From Amycolatopsis sp. QT-25 (GTDB lineage: Bacteria; Actinomycetota; Actinomycetes; Mycobacteriales; Pseudonocardiaceae): a stretch of 64,000 bases of DNA. The notes under the pieces were generated by a model. That model was given only the letters and a program-made list of their open reading frames with translations. It was not told where the DNA came from and ran no database searches. The translations under genes and the position numbers were made by a program. The stretch is taken from contig NZ_CP120210.1 in the NCBI RefSeq assembly GCF_029369745.1, positions 6,200,001 to 6,264,000 of the forward strand. Direction: 5' to 3'. Of this stretch, positions 52,101-60,892 are shown piece after piece; position 1 is the first letter of the stretch; each line of letters starts with the position of its first letter.

Positions 52101-52295
52101 GCACACCGCCCGTTTCGCGTGGTATCAACCCCAACGTGTGGCCATAGTCTGCCTGACCGGCCGCAACGCCCGCGGCCGGATGGCCGAATCCCTCCCAGCT
52201 CGTCGCAAGGGGACCCCCCTGAAACGGGCCCCAGCAACCCTGTGTTAATGTTTTCCACGTCGCCGAGGGGAACACCAAAGCGGCGGAACAAGCAG

Positions 52296-52368
52296 GCGCC
52301 ATTAGCTCAATTGGCAGAGCAGCTGGCTCTTAACCAGCGGGTTCGGGGTTCGAGTCCCTGATGGCGCA
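52296..52368 (+). tRNA. tRNA-Lys(CTT)
   Basis: Acceptor GCGCCAT (52296-52302) pairs with ATGGCGC (52361-52367). The anticodon arm GCTGG-CTCTTAA-CCAGC has CTT. The T arm TCGGG-GTTCGAG-TCCCTG region is regular apart from a mismatch. CCA is not encoded (ACA follows). The 3' two thirds of this gene are copied at 62045 and 63652, so it is the likely integration site of an element. Confidence 0.93.
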
Positions 52369-52486
52369 CAGTCAAGCCCCATGTTTTCAGGTCGATGACG
52401 TGGGGCTTTGTGTCATGTGGACGAGTTTCTTCCACTTCCTTACTGTCCATTGTGGTCTGATCCGCGCCCGAGACGAGCCCGAGCTG
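52326..52486 (+). repeat. tRNA-Lys 3' part plus flank, left copy (att-like)
   Basis: Bases 52326-52369 match 62045-62088 exactly (44 bp: anticodon loop to acceptor end). Similarity then goes on without gaps to 52486/62205, patchy for 38 bases and then about 95 percent over the last 75 or so. Bases 52327-52356 also match 63652-63681. This is the pattern of attL for an element that uses tRNA-Lys. Just past the tRNA, AGCCCCA and TGGGGCT (52373-52411) form a probable tRNA terminator. Confidence 0.8.
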
Positions 52487-52740
52487 TCGATCTCGGGTTC
52501 TGAAGGCCAGCTTCGCCGTTGTCTCGACAAGGTTCAGCGGCCAGGATGCTGTTTCCACCCTCTGGCATCAGCGTCGGTCCGACCTGCGTCCGTCTCTCTC
52601 CGCCGCGGTCGTGCGCTGTGTCGCCCCACCAGTCCTCATGGGCGAGGCGACACAGCAGCGTCTTGTGAGGTAAGTCTCACCGCCGCTCGTGATGGTTGAT
52701 GATCAACTATTGGGGTCAGACGGAGTCACAGCAAGCCGTG
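52487..52740. other. non-coding stretch after left att copy
   Basis: I see no gene, RNA or strong hairpin here. Together with the repeat copy before it, 372 bases separate tRNA-Lys from the end of the AftB-like gene. No integrase is present, although this is where one would be expected. Confidence 0.5.
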
Positions 52741-54483
52741 TCAGCCGCAGGTTTGTGCGTTCTCGGGGTTCCGGTCGTAGCGCAGGCGGCTTCGGCCGAC
52801 GGAGTGGATCAGGTTCTCCCAGAATCGTTCGAAGGTCAGCGGCGCGCGGACGGAGTCGAGCATCTCCTGGGTATGCGGGCAGCTCAGGGTTCTCCGGATC
52901 GCGTCGAGGTTGTCCTGCTTGTACTGGCCCCGTGCCGCCGCGGCCTCCGTCGGCTCCGCGCCGAGGCCGGCGACCTCCCAGTTCGAACCGGCGAATTTGC
53001 TGTGCCCGATCCGCCGCCCCGGAATGGTCGTGCTGTGGGCCGCGACCGGGTTGGCGAGCCCGATCGGGTCGTGCACCCACACGTCGAGCGGCAACAGCAT
53101 GCCGGGGCCGCCGATGTTGAAGTAGGTGAGCACGTCACGGCCGTTCGCCGAGGGATAGGCGACCCAGCCCCTCGACTGCGCATGCACGTGGATTGCCGGA
53201 TCCTGCTGCGCGGCCAGCTGCTTACGAGCGTCGTCGGTCATCTCCACGAACAACCGGAAGTCCCCCGCCAGGATCGGGTGCTCGGTCCCGCTGGCCGCGA
53301 CATAGGCGGCTCGCTCGTCGGCGATCACCTCTTGCTCGTCGATCGGTTCCTCGAGCCCGGCGTACGGGGTTCGTAGCCAGCCACCGGCGACCACGGCCCA
53401 GACGGCGACCGCGACAACGGGCACGAAGGTCAGCTTGGTGACCCTGATCGCCATCACCGGAAGCAACAGGCAGAACGTCGCGGGAAGCAACATCCTCCCG
53501 TGCATGAAGTCCCCGCCGACCCGGACGACGTACGCCGCCAGCAGGACGGCACCCACCAGCGGGACGGCCACCAGCACCACCACCCGCCGGTTCACGGACT
53601 TCCGCCACACCAAGGCCACACCGCCGAGCAGGCACGCGGCGACCGGGATCCACAACAGGTACGGATCGGTGAAATCGCCGAAATACGCCCATCCGCTGTC
53701 CCACAGTGCCTCGGAAGCTTCCTTGACCAGCGCCGTGTTCGGGGTGATCAAGCCGTAGTAGCCCATCCGGAACACCTGATACAGCACTGGAAGCACGGCT
53801 GCGGCACCCAGCAGAAGCAGTGTGGGCCGCCAGCCCCGCCAAGTGAGCACCAGCAATCCGGTCATGGCGACCACACTGAACAAAGCGAGGTCCGGGCGGA
53901 CGAGCGGACCCAGCCCGATGACCACCGCGGTCGACCACAGCGGGCCGAACGGCTGCTCGGTACCGCGGCGCACCAGAAGCCACCAGGTCCCGCCGAGCCA
54001 CAGGCTGATCAGCCCGGTCTCCAGGCCCGAGGTCGCGAAATCGCGAAAAGGCGGCAACGCCAGGACTACGAGCGCACCCGCCGGAAACACGACAGTGGAC
54101 GCGGCAGGTCCGGCCAGCCGCCGGGCACCGTCGAGGGCCAGCAGCAAGCCACCCGCCGAGAACAACAGTCCGACGATCACCGCGATCCACTCGAGGCTGA
54201 CGCCCGGCACCCAGCCGACCAGCACGAGCACCGCCGTCCACAGCGTGCTGGTGTTGGCCTCGACCCGCTCGCCCACGTTGAAAACCGGACCGTTACCCGC
54301 CAGGATCTGCCGGACCGTCCGCAACACGATCAGCCCGTCATCACTGATCCAGCGCCGCTGCCACGCAAGGACCACGAACCCCAGGACAGTGGCCACGATG
54401 GCGACCCAGCTCCACGCGCGGACGCGGCTGCGAACGCCGGGTCTGTCCGGTACTGCCTCGGATTCCGCGGTAATAGTGCTCAA
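52741..54483 (-). CDS. AftB-like arabinofuranosyltransferase (GT-C membrane protein)
   Basis: The product has about 580 residues with roughly nine membrane segments. The N-terminal signature LAWQRRWISDDGLIVLRTVRQILAGNGPVFNVGERVEANTSTLWT closely matches AftB (Rv3805c), including the GT-C Asp pair. YQVFRMGYYGLITPNTALVKE, VRVGGDFMHGRMLLP and a soluble C-terminal domain (DPIGLANPVAAHS, IGHSKFAGSNW, LDSVRAPLTFERF) also agree. AftB adds terminal beta-1,2-arabinofuranose to arabinan. TTG 54483 with GGAG six bases before is preferred; GTG 54543 is the longer option. It stands outside any arabinogalactan cluster, inside the tRNA-bounded region. Confidence 0.85.
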   Translation of the reverse strand: MSTITAESEAVPDRPGVRSRVRAWSWVAIVATVLGFVVLAWQRRWISDDGLIVLRTVRQILAGNGPVFNVGERVEANTSTLWTAVLVLVGWVPGVSLEWIAVIVGLLFSAGGLLLALDGARRLAGPAASTVVFPAGALVVLALPPFRDFATSGLETGLISLWLGGTWWLLVRRGTEQPFGPLWSTAVVIGLGPLVRPDLALFSVVAMTGLLVLTWRGWRPTLLLLGAAAVLPVLYQVFRMGYYGLITPNTALVKEASEALWDSGWAYFGDFTDPYLLWIPVAACLLGGVALVWRKSVNRRVVVLVAVPLVGAVLLAAYVVRVGGDFMHGRMLLPATFCLLLPVMAIRVTKLTFVPVVAVAVWAVVAGGWLRTPYAGLEEPIDEQEVIADERAAYVAASGTEHPILAGDFRLFVEMTDDARKQLAAQQDPAIHVHAQSRGWVAYPSANGRDVLTYFNIGGPGMLLPLDVWVHDPIGLANPVAAHSTTIPGRRIGHSKFAGSNWEVAGLGAEPTEAAAARGQYKQDNLDAIRRTLSCPHTQEMLDSVRAPLTFERFWENLIHSVGRSRLRYDRNPENAQTCG

Positions 54484-54657
54484 CTCAATCTCCAGGTAAC
54501 TGAAAGACGAACAATCACCCAGAGTTCTGCGACGTGACAACACTGTCCGCGACTGGGCAAGATCCGTAAACGATCTTGCCCCACTCTATCTTGTATCCGA
54601 AAAAGGACCGGCGCCGGGCAGGGGCAATGGACCCCCTGCCCAGCACCGGCTTGATGA

Positions 54658-56610
54658 TCAGAATCCGAGAGCGAAAGCCCTGGGCACGGTCACCTCATCA
54701 CCGAAGGCGAAATCGCCATGCCACAGAATCGAAGCACCCACGAACTTCGCCCCGTCGGACGCCCCGACATACACGTCCGCTCTCGTGCCACGCGTGTAAG
54801 TGACGATGTCGGCCTTGCCGTCACCGGTGAAGTCCCCGATCGCGGGCAACTCGGCCCCATAAGCGAAGTTGTCATGCCACTTCACGGAGTTTCCAACGAA
54901 CCGCACACCGTTTGAAATCGCCACATAGACGTCGGCCAGTGTCCCTCGGGTGAAGACCGCGATGTCGTCCTTGCCGTCACCGTCGAAATCGCCCGACGCG
55001 GGAATCTCGTCACCGAACGCGAAGTCACCGTGCCACTGAAGGGAGTCACCGATGAACTTGCCACCGTCCGAGAACGCGACAAAGACGTCGCCCGCCGTGC
55101 CACGGGTGAAGCAGGCGATGTCATCCTTGCCGTCCCCGTCGAAATCACCCACTACGGGAACCTCTGCGCCGCCGGCGAACCGACCGTGCCACTTCACACC
55201 GTTGCCCACGAACTTCTTGCCGTCCGACAAGGCGACATAGACCGAAGCCGTCGTCCCGCGCGTGAAGACCGCGATGTCATCCCTCCCGTCCCCGTCGAAG
55301 TCACCGACCGCGGGAATCTCCTCGCCGAACGCGAAATCGCCGTGCCACTGCTGCGAGTCACCGACGAACTTGCCACCGTCGGACAGTGCCACATACACAT
55401 CACCCAGCGCCCCCCGAGTGAAGGTCACGATGTCCGTTTTGCCATCCCCGTCGAAGTCACCGGCCAGCGGCACCTCGTTGTTCGTCGCGAACCTGTCGTG
55501 CCATTTGACCGAATTGCCCACGAACCTGGCACCATCGGATACGGCCGCGAAGACATCCGCCGTGCTGGTACGGGTGAAGACCGCGATGTCATCCCTACCG
55601 TCACCGGAAAAGTCACTCACGGTAGGGACCGGCGTGGTCGCCGAAACAACACCGGACACCAACTCCGTCCCATTGGCCAACGTCGTGACTACCCGGTAGT
55701 ACAAGGTCTTCTTCGCGGGCAGGGACTTGTGCGTGAAGCCGGTCCCCGTCGTCGACCCGATGCGGCGAGCTTCAGCCACCGGAACCGAAGGCTCCTCCCC
55801 CGCGTAGACCCGGTACGTCAACTGACCCTGCCCCAAAACCGGAGCCCACTTGACCGTGATCGCGTGATCGACCGCCTTAACCGTCGCGACGAAGGTCTGC
55901 TGGCGGATCCAGGCGGTAAGATCGTCTGTGCGGGTCGCGTTAGTGCCTTGCCGGGGCTCGGTCACGGTAAGACACCCATGCTGCCAAGATGCACCCACCA
56001 CACCGGCGAGTTCGAACTTGCCCGCAGTCTCACGGAACACGGGACCGCCAGCGTCGCCCTTGCACGCATCGGCACCATTGTCGCCGGTGAGGGAAAGACT
56101 GTCCGCAGTCGGCGTGCCAACGGTGAACAACGCGGACTGAAGCTTGTTCGGGACCCATTCGGTACCGGTACGCCCATAGCCCGCCAGACGCAGCTTCTCG
56201 CCCGCCGTCGCGGCCGCACCGCCCAGCGTCACCGGCGCGATGTCAGTGATGGCAGTGTCGAGCCTGGCCAGCATCACCCCGCGACTCGGATGAGAGATGA
56301 GGTTCGTCACCTTGGCGACCTTTCCGGTGGCGCCGGAAAGGTCCGTCCTGCCGACGATGGCGGTGGCCGCCTTGGCGGGCACCCCACCTTGCGGGTTACC
56401 GGGGAAACAAGTCGCGGAGGTCACGATCCATTCCGATGCCACAAGAGCACCGCTGCAAGCACTTCCGTCGATCTCGATCTTGGCGGTGAACCCATAGGCT
56501 CCGTCCGCGGCCGCAGCACCGCTGGAAACGGCTTGCGCCGGCGCGATGACGACGCCTCCGAACGTGACCGCGGTCAAGGCCGCGAAAGCGAACGCTCTGG
56601 ATCTCTTCAT
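54658..56610 (-). CDS. secreted pseudo-trypsin with FnIII-like and VCBS repeats
   Basis: The product has 650 residues. Signal peptide (1-27), then an S1 trypsin fold (about 37-240), a fibronectin-like domain (about 242-328) and six VCBS/FG-GAP repeats of about 49 residues (332-650), each with a calcium loop such as GDFDGDGKTDI. The protease part has kept its disulfide Cys (C52/C68, C183/C213) but lost all three catalytic residues: TSATC instead of TAAHC (Thr67), GVMLARLD instead of DxALxRLD (Gly111) and GDAGGP instead of GDSGGP (Ala187). It is therefore a binding protein rather than an enzyme. ATG 56610. Confidence 0.85.
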   Translation of the reverse strand: MKRSRAFAFAALTAVTFGGVVIAPAQAVSSGAAAADGAYGFTAKIEIDGSACSGALVASEWIVTSATCFPGNPQGGVPAKAATAIVGRTDLSGATGKVAKVTNLISHPSRGVMLARLDTAITDIAPVTLGGAAATAGEKLRLAGYGRTGTEWVPNKLQSALFTVGTPTADSLSLTGDNGADACKGDAGGPVFRETAGKFELAGVVGASWQHGCLTVTEPRQGTNATRTDDLTAWIRQQTFVATVKAVDHAITVKWAPVLGQGQLTYRVYAGEEPSVPVAEARRIGSTTGTGFTHKSLPAKKTLYYRVVTTLANGTELVSGVVSATTPVPTVSDFSGDGRDDIAVFTRTSTADVFAAVSDGARFVGNSVKWHDRFATNNEVPLAGDFDGDGKTDIVTFTRGALGDVYVALSDGGKFVGDSQQWHGDFAFGEEIPAVGDFDGDGRDDIAVFTRGTTASVYVALSDGKKFVGNGVKWHGRFAGGAEVPVVGDFDGDGKDDIACFTRGTAGDVFVAFSDGGKFIGDSLQWHGDFAFGDEIPASGDFDGDGKDDIAVFTRGTLADVYVAISNGVRFVGNSVKWHDNFAYGAELPAIGDFTGDGKADIVTYTRGTRADVYVGASDGAKFVGASILWHGDFAFGDEVTVPRAFALGF

Positions 56611-56654
56611 TTATTCCCTCGATCATCCGACCACAGCAGTGGCGAGCAAAATGG

Positions 56655-57125
56655 CTACTGAAATTCCGAACCCGCGTTCAGACGCGCCCGTTCTTCCGGC
56701 CAGTATCTTCCAGCCAGATCTTCCATCTTGCCGAAGAATTCGTTTCCTGCAAACCTGAGAGCGAACAGCAATTCTTCTTCACCAGCGGCGACGGCCCGCC
56801 TGTCGCCGCCGCCCTCAACAGAAACCAAGACCCGACCGCGCGGCAAGGGCTTAAGCTCGAAGTAGATTTTTTGAGTCGGAATCGCACTCTTTGCTTCAAG
56901 CCCCTGCCGGTAGTCGTCGACCATTCTAGCGACGATTATCCACATGCCAATAATGTCGTCGATTAGATCTCGGTCGAGCACCAGGACACCGTCGATCTCG
57001 AGCTCGATGGCCCCCAATAGATCGTCGCTGCCCTTCAGTCGCGGAAGTCGATCACACTGAGCGATATCCACGAACCGGGTCTTTTGCTCCTGCCCGAACC
57101 AGAGGACAGTACCGGCAGTCACCAT
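56655..57125 (-). CDS. candidate immunity protein for the ALF-repeat toxin
   Basis: The product has 156 residues. It is cytosolic, acidic and of no family I know (FVDIAQCDRLPRLKG, DLLGAIELEIDGVLVLDRDLIDDI, YFELKPLPRGRVLVSVEGGG). It starts 12 bp after the toxin stop with AAGGGA before ATG 57125, so it is in the toxin's operon. Its GC is visibly low for this genome (about half in several lines, against above 70 percent in the toxin body), as is that of the toxin tip. Size, order, and composition fit an immunity gene; this is inferred from context only. Confidence 0.65.
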   Translation of the reverse strand: MVTAGTVLWFGQEQKTRFVDIAQCDRLPRLKGSDDLLGAIELEIDGVLVLDRDLIDDIIGMWIIVARMVDDYRQGLEAKSAIPTQKIYFELKPLPRGRVLVSVEGGGDRRAVAAGEEELLFALRFAGNEFFGKMEDLAGRYWPEERARLNAGSEFQ

Positions 57126-57137
57126 TTCAGACGTCCC

Positions 57138-60100
57138 TTACCCGATCGGAAAGAATGTTCCTATTTTCCCATTTTGAAGTCCTATTCTGTAGGCTACGCC
57201 GCCAACAGAGCCCTCGTACCAACCCCAGCCGTTGCCCCGCAGGATCGCAGCATGATTCTGATTCAGCACCTTGACCATCGCCTCTTCAATCTCCTCGATC
57301 CTCATCTTACCAGGAAAGAACGACTGCAATTTTTCCCAGCTTCCATCCCAATATTTTGGATGGTGCCGTTCGAGGATGTGCGTCATACGTTCCTTGGTAA
57401 GCGGAATCATTCGATTGCCGATTTGGTAAGTTTTCCCGCTCCACTGGCGAAGCGTATTGTACGCTCGCCCAGCGAGAAACTTTTCCATATTGGCGGCCTC
57501 GCCGGCCAACCTGCCCAACTTCATTCTCTTGAGCAGTTTTTCGAAAACCTTGCCGTAACCCGCGGTCTCAATTTTATAGACGGCCCCATTGGCCGCAGCG
57601 AGAGATGCCCTCAACTCCGGCGAGCATGCCTGGGGCCGCTCCTCGCAGAATCGCTTCATCAGCAGCGTTTCGAAGTCTGCGATTCCCGGGCCTAAACCCT
57701 GCACGCCCACGTACTCGTATCCACCATCGAGCCACCAGGCATCCATCTGCCGCCCGATGGCTTCGCACTGGGTGAGTCCGTAGCCCGCGAACGGCAGCTG
57801 GACACCGTTGACATAACACGCGCCGTTGGTGAAGAGCACGATGAGACCGCTGTCGAACTGTGCTGCTCTGGTGTCAGAGGGCCTCTGATCCGGGGGTGTG
57901 CCTGTCCAGGTGCGGAGGAAGTGTTCGGTGGCGTCGCTCGCGGCGCGGCCGGCCTCATCCGCGCTCTTACCCGCGGCCACTGCGGATCTGCGGGCGTCTT
58001 CTGCGTAGCCGGCCGCGCGGGCGGCGGCGCTTCGCGCCGACGCTGCCGAGCCGGCGGCCTTGGTCGCATACTGGGCGGCTTTCGCGGCGTCCCGCTGCGC
58101 GGAGGCGACTGCCTGACGTGCCTGGTTGGCCGACTGCGCCGCCCGGTTTGCCGAGGCCTGCGCCTCGTCAGCGGAGACTTTGGCCTGGTCCGCGTAGCCT
58201 TTCGCTTCCTCAGCGGAGGCCTTCGCCTTCTCCGCGTATCCTGCGGCTTCGTTCGCCGCGTTGCGGGCGATCGCCGCCGTCTGCAGGGCACGTGCGGCGA
58301 CCTCGTTGGCCGCCGCGGCCGACGCCGCAGCTTCGGCGACATACCGACGGACTGTCGCCACGTGCGACGCTGTGTCCGAGTCCCGCCGCTCAGCTTGAAG
58401 CCGTCCAAACTGGACGAACTCCCGAAGCTCAAGGGCGGGCCCGGCCAAGGCGATCTGCGCGGCCGCCTTCACCTCAGCGCCACCGGTCTGCAGCGCCTGC
58501 GCGACCACTATCCGGTCATCGTGCTCGGCAGCCTCGTACTGACCTGTCCGCAGGAACTCACGCCGCGCGTCGGCGTCACCGTCGAGCGCTGCCTGCGCGG
58601 CGGTCCGCATACCCGGGCCGCCGGAGGCGAGCAACCGGCTGATCGCCAGCCGCTCATCGTTCTCCTTACCTTCATACGGCTGCTTCCGCAGAAACTCCCT
58701 GACCTGTTCAGCGGTGCCGCTCAAGGCCGCCAACGCCGCCGTCTTCAGCGCCGGGATCTCGCTCTCGACGAGATGCCCCACCCTCGCCCGATCGTCCTGT
58801 TCCGCCGCGACCGCCAAACCAGCGCGGACGAACTCGGTGACAGCAATCTCGTCTCCGGCGAGGACGTTCTTCGCCATCGCCCGGCTGATCGGACCTACGT
58901 CGGCTCCAGCCAGCTGTCGCAGAGCGACCTTCCGGCCGTTCGCGACGACGGTTTCCCGGGGAGCGCCAGGTGCCGTGGCTTCGGCGATCAGGCGCTTGGA
59001 TTCCTGGCTGAGTCGCAACGACTCCTCAGTGTCCCAAGGAAGTCTTGCGGGAATCGCGTCCGTCGCAGCACGAAGTGCCTGAGCGAGTTCGACCGCCTCT
59101 TCGGTCTCAGTGGCCAACCGCTCGGCATCCGCGACTCGAGCGGATTCCTCGGTCTGCTTCGCTTTGGCCGCCGCCGTGGTCGCGTTTTCAGCTGCGACCT
59201 TCGCGGCCTGTGCATGTGCTTCTGACCGAGCCGCCGCATGCTCCGCCTCACCGGCGTGCTGGGCGGCCTCGTTGGCAGCGTCGGCCGCAGCGTTCGCGTG
59301 TCCAGCGGACCGGGTCGCTGCTGCGCGGGCTTCATCCGCTGCCGTGGCCGCTTCCCTGGCGAAGGCCACGGCAGCGTTCCCCGCTCGCACCGCACGCGCC
59401 GCGGCCCGCTTCGCGTCGGCGGCCGCGCGCTTCGCACGGTCGGCCTCGGCACCAGCCACGTTGGCGTGCCTACCGGCCGCATCGGCCGCTGTTCCCGCCG
59501 CGTCGGCGTTCGACGCCGCGCTCAACGCCGCCTGCAGTGCGTTACCCGCCGCCTTGGCGGCGGCGCCAACCGCGGCAGCCGCATCAGCCGCAACCGCAGC
59601 ACTCAGCGCGACCGACTTGGCAGTGACAGCCGCCTTCTTGGCGTCGTCGGCCTTCCCCGCGTCGGTAGCCGCATCCGCGGCCGCGTTATAAGCGCGGGTC
59701 GCAGCCTTACCGGCCAGCACCGCGGCCGTGGCCGCACGATTCGCCGCGTTCGCCGCCGCCCGAACCGCCTGACTCGCCGCGTTCGCCGCACTGATCGCTT
59801 CCCTCGCCGACGCCGCCGCACGAGTGGCGGCATCCGCGGCACGACCTGCCGCAGCCGAGGCCAGGTTGGCGTCGTCTTTCGCGGCAGCCGTCTCCGCGGC
59901 CGCGCGTTCCGCCGCCTGCTTCGCCAAACCTGCCGCCTTAACGGCCTGCTCCGACGCCTGCGTCGCCAAGGCGGTTTCGGCCGCCGCGCGCTCACCCGCC
60001 TCCTTGGCGGCGGCGGCAAGGCTCGCGACACTCGCGGTTTCATCGTCCCGCTCCCGCGCGACATACTGCCCCGTCGACAGGAACTCACGCAGCTCGTCCA

Positions 60101-60749
60101 CGCCACCCGAGAGAGCGACCTGGGCGGCCTGTTTGACAGCCGGCCCGCCTGTGGCCATGATCTGCGCGACACGGACGCGGTCGTCGTGCTGCTGGGCCAC
60201 TTCCCTGCCGCTGTGCACGAATTCGGCGATACCCTCGAAAGGACCGTTCAACGCCGTTTGAGCAGCCTCTTTGACACCGGGACCGCCGGCGCTGAGGATC
60301 TGTGCGGCACGAACTCGGACATCCTGTTCCCACGGCTCACGCACACCGGTCTCGAGGAACTGCCGCATCTCCGCAGGCGTACCGCTTAACGCGGCCTGCG
60401 CGGCCGTCTTGACCGCGGGCCCCGCCGTCGCGAGGAGTTTGGCCATACTGAGACGAGTGTCATGATCACCAGCGTCACTCAGGCCAGAGGCCAGGAAGTC
60501 CCGCACCACCTGATCACTGCCGACCAGGGCAGCCTCAGCCGCTTCCCGGACCGCGGAGCCCCCCTTCTCCCAGGCGGCCACCACCTTCGCCCTGTCCGAT
60601 ACCTCCTCCTGCTCACCACCGGGAACAGGATCCGCGAAGGCCGGGACGGTGCTCACCAAGCCCAGCAGCAGGGCCAGGATGACAACGAAGCACAAAAGTG
60701 CCGCGAGCCTCGACCTTCTCGGAGTTTCGGATCTCGCTTCGAATTCCAT
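57138..60749 (-). CDS. secreted ALF-repeat polymorphic toxin with EndoU/BECR-like RNase tip
   Basis: The product has 1203 residues from ATG 60749. A signal/anchor segment (about 15-40, LAALLCFVVILALLLGLV) leads to a first block of four to five ALF repeats (about 43 residues each; RVAQIMATGGPAVKQAAQVAL, REFLSTGQY), an Ala-rich coiled coil of about 330 residues, a second ALF block, and another coiled coil. The last 80-90 residues, after a Cys-containing spacer, differ: MTHILERHHPKYWDGSW, SFFPGKM, GWGWYEGSVGGVAYRIGL and GKIGTFFP. This resembles EndoU/BECR-fold RNase toxins (His, then Ser/Thr-x-x-Pro at the end). GC falls sharply in this tip. The next gene is its likely immunity partner. Confidence 0.8.
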   Translation of the reverse strand: MEFEARSETPRRSRLAALLCFVVILALLLGLVSTVPAFADPVPGGEQEEVSDRAKVVAAWEKGGSAVREAAEAALVGSDQVVRDFLASGLSDAGDHDTRLSMAKLLATAGPAVKTAAQAALSGTPAEMRQFLETGVREPWEQDVRVRAAQILSAGGPGVKEAAQTALNGPFEGIAEFVHSGREVAQQHDDRVRVAQIMATGGPAVKQAAQVALSGGVDELREFLSTGQYVARERDDETASVASLAAAAKEAGERAAAETALATQASEQAVKAAGLAKQAAERAAAETAAAKDDANLASAAAGRAADAATRAAASAREAISAANAASQAVRAAANAANRAATAAVLAGKAATRAYNAAADAATDAGKADDAKKAAVTAKSVALSAAVAADAAAAVGAAAKAAGNALQAALSAASNADAAGTAADAAGRHANVAGAEADRAKRAAADAKRAAARAVRAGNAAVAFAREAATAADEARAAATRSAGHANAAADAANEAAQHAGEAEHAAARSEAHAQAAKVAAENATTAAAKAKQTEESARVADAERLATETEEAVELAQALRAATDAIPARLPWDTEESLRLSQESKRLIAEATAPGAPRETVVANGRKVALRQLAGADVGPISRAMAKNVLAGDEIAVTEFVRAGLAVAAEQDDRARVGHLVESEIPALKTAALAALSGTAEQVREFLRKQPYEGKENDERLAISRLLASGGPGMRTAAQAALDGDADARREFLRTGQYEAAEHDDRIVVAQALQTGGAEVKAAAQIALAGPALELREFVQFGRLQAERRDSDTASHVATVRRYVAEAAASAAAANEVAARALQTAAIARNAANEAAGYAEKAKASAEEAKGYADQAKVSADEAQASANRAAQSANQARQAVASAQRDAAKAAQYATKAAGSAASARSAAARAAGYAEDARRSAVAAGKSADEAGRAASDATEHFLRTWTGTPPDQRPSDTRAAQFDSGLIVLFTNGACYVNGVQLPFAGYGLTQCEAIGRQMDAWWLDGGYEYVGVQGLGPGIADFETLLMKRFCEERPQACSPELRASLAAANGAVYKIETAGYGKVFEKLLKRMKLGRLAGEAANMEKFLAGRAYNTLRQWSGKTYQIGNRMIPLTKERMTHILERHHPKYWDGSWEKLQSFFPGKMRIEEIEEAMVKVLNQNHAAILRGNGWGWYEGSVGGVAYRIGLQNGKIGTFFPIG

Positions 60750-60892
60750 GATCACGACAGCGGCCCCCACCAAGCACTCAGAATGAAAATGATGGACTCA
60801 AACGGCATCGTGCGCCCTCAAACGAAGACGCACGATCACGAAGAGAGATTCATAACAAATAATGTGTCGACCAGGTTTCGGGCAGATACAAC

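Noticed and set aside
54690..55620. Repeated DNA that looks like a tandem or CRISPR-like array
   Set aside because: The period of about 147 bases is the codon form of the VCBS repeats on the minus strand. There are no short identical repeats with unique spacers. No CRISPR array was seen in the window.
57900..60100. Alanine-rich repeats as a possible sequencing or low-complexity artefact
   Set aside because: The frame is open over 1200 codons with ordered ALF repeats, signal peptide and a distinct tip, so it is a true gene.
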